A stretch of DNA of 60,909 bases from Porogramme epimiltina (Eukaryota > Basidiomycota > Agaricomycetes > Polyporales > Polyporaceae). How positions within the stretch are numbered: the stretch's first letter is position 1; every line of letters begins with the position of its first letter. Under the pieces are notes generated by a model. The model made no database searches. It saw only the letters and a program-made list of their open reading frames with translations, and was not told the DNA's origin. Positions 56,694-60,909 of this stretch are shown here, piece after piece. The stretch covers positions 1 through 60,909 of the forward strand of contig FTLJ01000787.1 in the NCBI GenBank assembly GCA_900155495.1, written 5' to 3'. The translations under genes and the position numbers were made by a program.

Positions 56694-58534
56694 ATGTCGG
56701 CCGTCGACTTCCCGACCCCCTTCACCTTCCACGACTTTGAGCCCGTCACTCTCGTCGAGCTCCGCATGCGCTTCTACTCGTGCACGATACGCGCAAAACC
56801 ACTCTGGTGGGAGAAGGTGCACGACCCGGTGATCGTCGCCAAGTGGCGCGCGGAGATTTTGGAGAACGATCGCGAGACGCGGGAAAGATTGTGGGGCGGG
56901 GTGAAATACTTCTCCGTGAGGGAGGTCCGTGGACCGGTGCCCCCCGACGATGAGGACGGTGACGCCGACCCCGATGTCGACGATGACGACGATCCCCGGG
57001 GACCGGTGAAGCAGTGGCCTCGCAACCCCGTAACCGAGGCCCAACTTGACTACATTGTCGAAGGACTGAAGCACGCCTCCACTAAGCGCGATGATGAGAC
57101 TGGCGCGTTCGTAAGTTCCCCCCCATGTCCCTACTTCGGGAAGATAGTTGATTCTAACGCGTCCTCTTGCAGCCAGCCGCGGTCCATGCCGTGTACGAGT
57201 CGCATTCGCTCATCTCGCCGGCACTGAAGAGCGAGCTCATCGCGGCGGTTTCGATTCTGGAAAATGTCCCAGAGGAAGAGAAGGATTGGCACCCCGGCTC
57301 TAACAAGCAGGTCCTCGATCTCGTGCACCCGTCCCTTTACTGCCTTCGCATCGGAGAGACGCTCGTTCGCAAGGAAGATGCCTCCAGCAGTGATGAGCTC
57401 GAAGTCATCACTATGGAGAAGTACACGGACAAGCGCATTGACCTAGACGACACCTCGTACGCGCTGTCGGCCAAGTACCAGTGGCTCCCGACCGACTTCA
57501 CCGTCTCGGAGTCGGGCGCTGTCGCCGCCGTAGGCTACATCAACAACCTCCACCCTGTCCGCCACCGCGCACTCTACCCGCCCATCACGTCTGTGCTCGC
57601 TCGCTTCGTCCCGCTCTTCGAGCGCGTCCTGGGTGACTCGCTGTCGCCCAAAGCGCCGTTCGCCATCAATGTCGACCCGTACTCGTGGTATCCGGAGCCA
57701 GAGGTCCCCTATCCCGAATGGAGTGCGGATCTCCCCCACGGCGAATACGACAAGCTGTACAGCGAGTGGGACGCAAAGTACCACTGGCCCACCATCCCCG
57801 ACCCCGAGCCATTCGACGCGTCGAAAGTCCCGGACCTCCCGCCGTACGAGCTGAAGGGCCGCACGCTGCAGGTCATCGTGAAGCTCGCGAACATCGTCCT
57901 CACGCCCGAGAACCCGAAGTACCCCGGCGGGTCGTGGCACGTGGAGGGGATGGAGAACGAGCGGATCGTCGCGACGGGCCTGTACTACTACGCGTGCGCG
58001 AACATCACGGAGTCGCGGCTCGCGTTCCGGGCGGTGGTCGGGGACGGGGAGGGCGTCGACATGCCGTACGAGCAGAGCGACTACAAGGGCTACCGGGCGG
58101 CGTTCGGGTTCGGCAACGACGATCCGATGAACCAGCGGCTCGGACACATCGTTGCGGAGGAGGGCAAGTGCGTCGCGTTCCCGAACTTCTACCAGCACCA
58201 CGTCGATGCGTTCGAGCTCGCGGACCCCGCGCAGCCTGGGTACCGGAAGATCGTGTGCTTCTTCCTGGTCGACCCGATGGATAAGATCTTGTCGACGAGT
58301 GACGTGCCGCCGCAACAGGCGGACTGGGCGATGGACGAGGTGGAGAAGGCGCCTGCGATGCAGAAGCTTCCGGTCGAGCTGTTCGACATGATTACTGCGT
58401 ACACGAAGGGCGGCCTGATCTCCCGGAAGGAGGCGGAGGAGCACCGCGAGCAGCTGATGGAGGAGCGGTCGAAGTTCGTGGTGACGCTCAATGAGGAAGT
58501 GTTCGAGGTGGAGTTCAACATGTGCGAGCATTAG
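56694..58534 (+). CDS. DUF4246 family protein, copy f (592 aa)
   Basis: Exons 56694-57110 and 57173-58534, joined in phase 0 (GAF|PAAVHAVYES). It is the most diverged copy and lies outside the inverted block. N-terminal LRMRFYSCTIRAKPLWWEKV is followed by an acidic insert unique to this copy (PPDDEDGDADPDVDDDDD). The core has LQVIVKLANIVLTPENPKYP, WHVEGMENERIVATGLYYY, FYQHHVDAFELADPAQPGYR, KIVCFFLVDP and STSDVPPQQADW. The HxE...H...R pattern is intact. No SET gene lies beside it in the window. It may represent the stand-alone ancestral form (inference). Confidence 0.9.
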
Positions 58535-58822
58535 CATGGTGCGTTGCCTCACGCCTGGTAGTACAACGTTCTCGTACTGCATTGATATTCGTACATCTAT
58601 ATCGATCGAGCATCGAGTGGTTCGGTTTCCTAGCATCTATATAACGTACGTCACTTTCGTGTATACCCAGACTGAATCGCGTCAAAGAGCAGTTGCAAGT
58701 GCGCTACGCGTGCGGAGGATACAAAGCGGGGCGCGGAATGAAGTCGATATCTCATCGAGAAACCTCGAGATCGGTGTCGTACACAATTGTGGCTGGTCCT
58801 CTGTTGCATGAACGTCGAACAC

Positions 58823-60245
58823 TTAGCTGAGGCTAGAGTCTACCACACACAAGCAAACATACCGCTTTTCTTCTGCCTGTGATACATAGCAGAACAGCAT
58901 AATAGTCAGCCAGAGGCGTACCGCAACTAGGAATGACACTCACGCCCTCCTTCCAGCGAATCTGCGCTCGGAGCTCCGTGAGTCCACAAAGCAGGATCAC
59001 TTCGAACTGCTGGTTGTAATATGTTCCTTCGGGCCCTCTCCGGGGTTTACGGTAAACTTTAGAAGTATCGGCGTAGATGGTGCACAGAGGAGTGTAGAAC
59101 TCTGCGCGGACATGCTATGTCAGAGAACGAACTCCCAAAGAAGATGCAATGCCTACCAGGCCCTACGTCAATCCACCGAGGGTTCTTATCAGGACCACGG
59201 TAGCACAAAATATCGATAACAATGCTGTCGAGTGACCGTGATTCACGCGCTTCCTGGTAGTACGTCTCCACGATCTCTTCCTGTTCCTTGACCCGTCTTG
59301 CCTGAAAGAAAATTTGTGTCATCGTCTGACACGGGTGAACAGTATACATACCTTCTCCAAAATAGAAGAAAATCCTTGAGGGAGGACGATCTTTCCAGAT
59401 GGTCGCGTGTACGATTCCTTGCGCCGCGCGTAGTGCTCGGGATCATTAGCATCGTATGTGACACAAACGCCGATACCGTACGTCATCTTCATGACGCGCG
59501 CCGAGACGAAGTGCTCGAGGAAGAAGCACACCGCACCATTAGCGACCGCCTTGTTTCTACCGGGAACAGAAAGCGCGGAATGGTGAGGGTACATCGGAGT
59601 CGTTTAATAGCATACATACGTGTGTGAATCGGGGCGGAAGAGGGTAAGGCCGAGCTGTGCTAGCTCACGTTTGAGGTTGGAGTAGAGCCAAGGGCTTGCA
59701 GCAAATCCCCCGACAAGAAAGACGTTCTGATAGTATGTTGCATGATGAATAAATACTTTGCAGAACAATATTCTGAGGCACAATCGTACCGAAAGCGGTC
59801 GGCTGGCTCTTTGACGCTGTGATTGCACCACTTTGACAATAGCGTCGAGAGACGGCCGAAAGAAAGAAACCATTTCATCCCTGGGGCACCTGTTCAGACT
59901 CCCAATCTGCTGCAAATATATTACCATTCACCTTCCTAGTAGAAGCTGACCACGTCGGATCTTGGCCTTCGGATCATTGCATGACATAGAGCCGAACTTG
60001 ATGTACGAGGACTCCGTTTCGTCCTTAAATACCGGCTTTGTCGATTTATCGAAGTACGTGAGCATAGTCTTAATGTCGTCTTCATTGCCGTATACGGGCC
60101 ACCGGAATTGAACGCGCCTGCGCGCGCCCGCGCGCGCCGGGCGTCTATGCGTGCAGGCGCGTGCAGTGGCGTTCGATTCTCTTGTCAAATCTATGGTCAC
60201 CCGAAGCACCGGCTCAAACTTGATACTAAATTCCTCTAAGAGCAT
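58823..60245 (-). pseudogene. Hsp70-like ATPase fragment (Agaricomycete type)
   Basis: The exons encode the second half of an actin-like ATPase: WPVYGNEDDIKTMLTYFDKS, SSYIKFGSMSCNDPKAKIRR, VFLVGGFAASPWLYSNLKRE, GLTLFRPDSHT, then NKAVANGAVCFFLEHFVSAR, YARRKESYTRPSGKIVLP and EFYTPLCTIYADTSKVYRK. The end is at a TAA near 58823. VGGFAASPWL is the phosphate-2/adenosine region. The N-terminal nucleotide-binding motifs are not seen in the remaining 660 bp of the window. GC-rich repeat sequence sits in frame at 60108-60171, where the family has ordinary residues. I call it truncated, though a distant 5' exon outside the window is possible. Confidence 0.7.
60108..60171. repeat. GC-rich decamer-type repeat inside the Hsp70-like frame
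   Basis: Built from CGCGTGCAGGCG/GGCGCGTTCA-type words. The string GGCGCGTGCAGTGGCGTTC is identical to part of the array at 60650-60800. Confidence 0.75.
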
Positions 60246-60249
60246 TTCC

Positions 60250-60645
60250 TATGTCATATTTATAAACATAACATCTCCTTGAACTCTTAGGGTGACCTAC
60301 TATTGTCCTTCATGCACATGATATTTCTACTCCAGTCTCTTACTGTAGCCAGTGTATACATAACTGTGCGTTGCATTCGGAAAGCGGTAGTGAGGTGTAT
60401 CGAATGTGTCTTAATGCATTTCCTGCCATTATATGTAGAATAGCCTACGTAAAGATGCAATTCTTCTTTGGCCCTGAGTGTCCACTTGCCTATACTCACA
60501 TCTGTGTCTTTGTGACATGACAATTGGATGCATATCATAGTATAAGCACTGTTCCTGCATGTAAGCATTGACCAGTTATGAACATAGATTGGGGGAGCTT
60601 CATTCAAGGATGGGTGCCAGTATGTGTAGTCGCACACTGCGCGTG
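60250..60645. other. stretch without a supported gene
   Basis: Lies upstream of the Hsp70-like fragment. It is AT-richer than its surroundings, and no exon with Hsp70 N-terminal motifs is visible. Confidence 0.5.
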
Positions 60646-60649
60646 CACG

Positions 60650-60800
60650 AAGTTGCGTGCAGGCGCGCGCAGACGCGTGCAAGGTCGCGCGCGGGCGCGT
60701 GCAAGGTCGCGCGCGGGGCGCGTGCAGGCGCGTGCAGTGGCGTTCAGGCGCGTTCAGGCGCGTTCAGGCGCGTTCAAGTGGTGTTCAGGCGCGCGCGCAT
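60650..60800. repeat. GC-rich decamer minisatellite
   Basis: It includes three exact CGTTCAGGCG units (60741-60770), a degenerate fourth, and CGTGCAGGCG-type units. A ~21-bp word starting GCGTGCAAGGTCGCGCGCGGG occurs twice at about 60675-60718. The array is largely in register with a 10-bp period. Confidence 0.85.
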
Positions 60801-60909
60801 AGGTACGTCTGTTCGAGCCCGGCCACAACCGGATATTTATTTTATCTTAGGTATATGCGGCGGGTGGAGACTAAAAGGGAAAGCAGAAAATGATCACAAC
60901 AAGAAGCAA

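Noticed and set aside
60803..60835. GTTCGAGCCC sequence resembling a tRNA B box
   Set aside because: The flanking bases do not form a T stem and no matching A box, D arm or acceptor stem is present.

Overview
The window looks like a basidiomycete genome fragment, probably Agaricomycetes. Most genes are cut by many short introns (about 50-70 nt, GT...AG). The gene content fits: six DUF4246 genes, several F-box/LRR-like families, a TMEM184/OSTA protein, an Agaricomycete-type Hsp70-like ATPase and a Ser/Thr-rich secreted protein. I call no bacterial genes, operons or CRISPR arrays. All exon joins were inferred by eye from splice sites, reading phase and homologous copies inside the window.

Left part (1-10.6 kb): the farnesyltransferase beta subunit gene (minus strand, 3' end cut off near a poly-G run), an intron-containing tRNA-Thr(AGT), two tandem paralogous helical proteins of unknown function, DUF4246 copy a, and an EZH2-like (Polycomb, CXC+SET) methyltransferase converging on copy a.

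Rearranged part (10.8-28.7 kb): a second SET-domain protein converges on DUF4246 copy b. That convergent pair is tandemly duplicated, with the SET gene reduced to a tail, giving copy c. Copies d and e are inverted relatives of the b/c and a loci. About 3.15 kb around copy a (5.29-8.44 kb) reappears inverted at 24.67-28.74 kb. There an 897-bp fold-back element with a CGA target duplication has inserted, and the left copy preserves the empty site. TMEM184 and a small Gly/Arg-rich protein gene lie between the DUF4246 copies.

Middle (28.7-41.2 kb): a probably decayed beta-lactamase-fold hydrolase, an eight-exon alpha/beta hydrolase (HSL type), two F-box/LRR-like genes, an eIF4G N-terminal fragment, and a small secreted Ser/Thr-rich protein. 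The last two lie between two inverted copies of a 256-285 bp repeat.

Right part (41.2-60.9 kb): a four-member F-box/LRR-like family, a membrane-anchored coiled-coil protein, a second member of the 538-aa LRR-like family, an 0.8-kb element with CACTG-type terminal inverted repeats, DUF4246 copy f, and an Hsp70-like ATPase fragment. A GC-rich decamer minisatellite occurs at the right end and also inside the Hsp70-like reading frame.

The most notable signal is the repeated pairing of DUF4246 genes with SET methyltransferase genes on the opposing strand. DUF4246 carries an HxE...H...R pattern that I infer to be a 2-oxoglutarate/Fe(II) oxygenase-like site. An EZH2-type and a SET/SMYD-like-type partner are both seen, and both are carried along in the duplications. 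A functional link is inference only.
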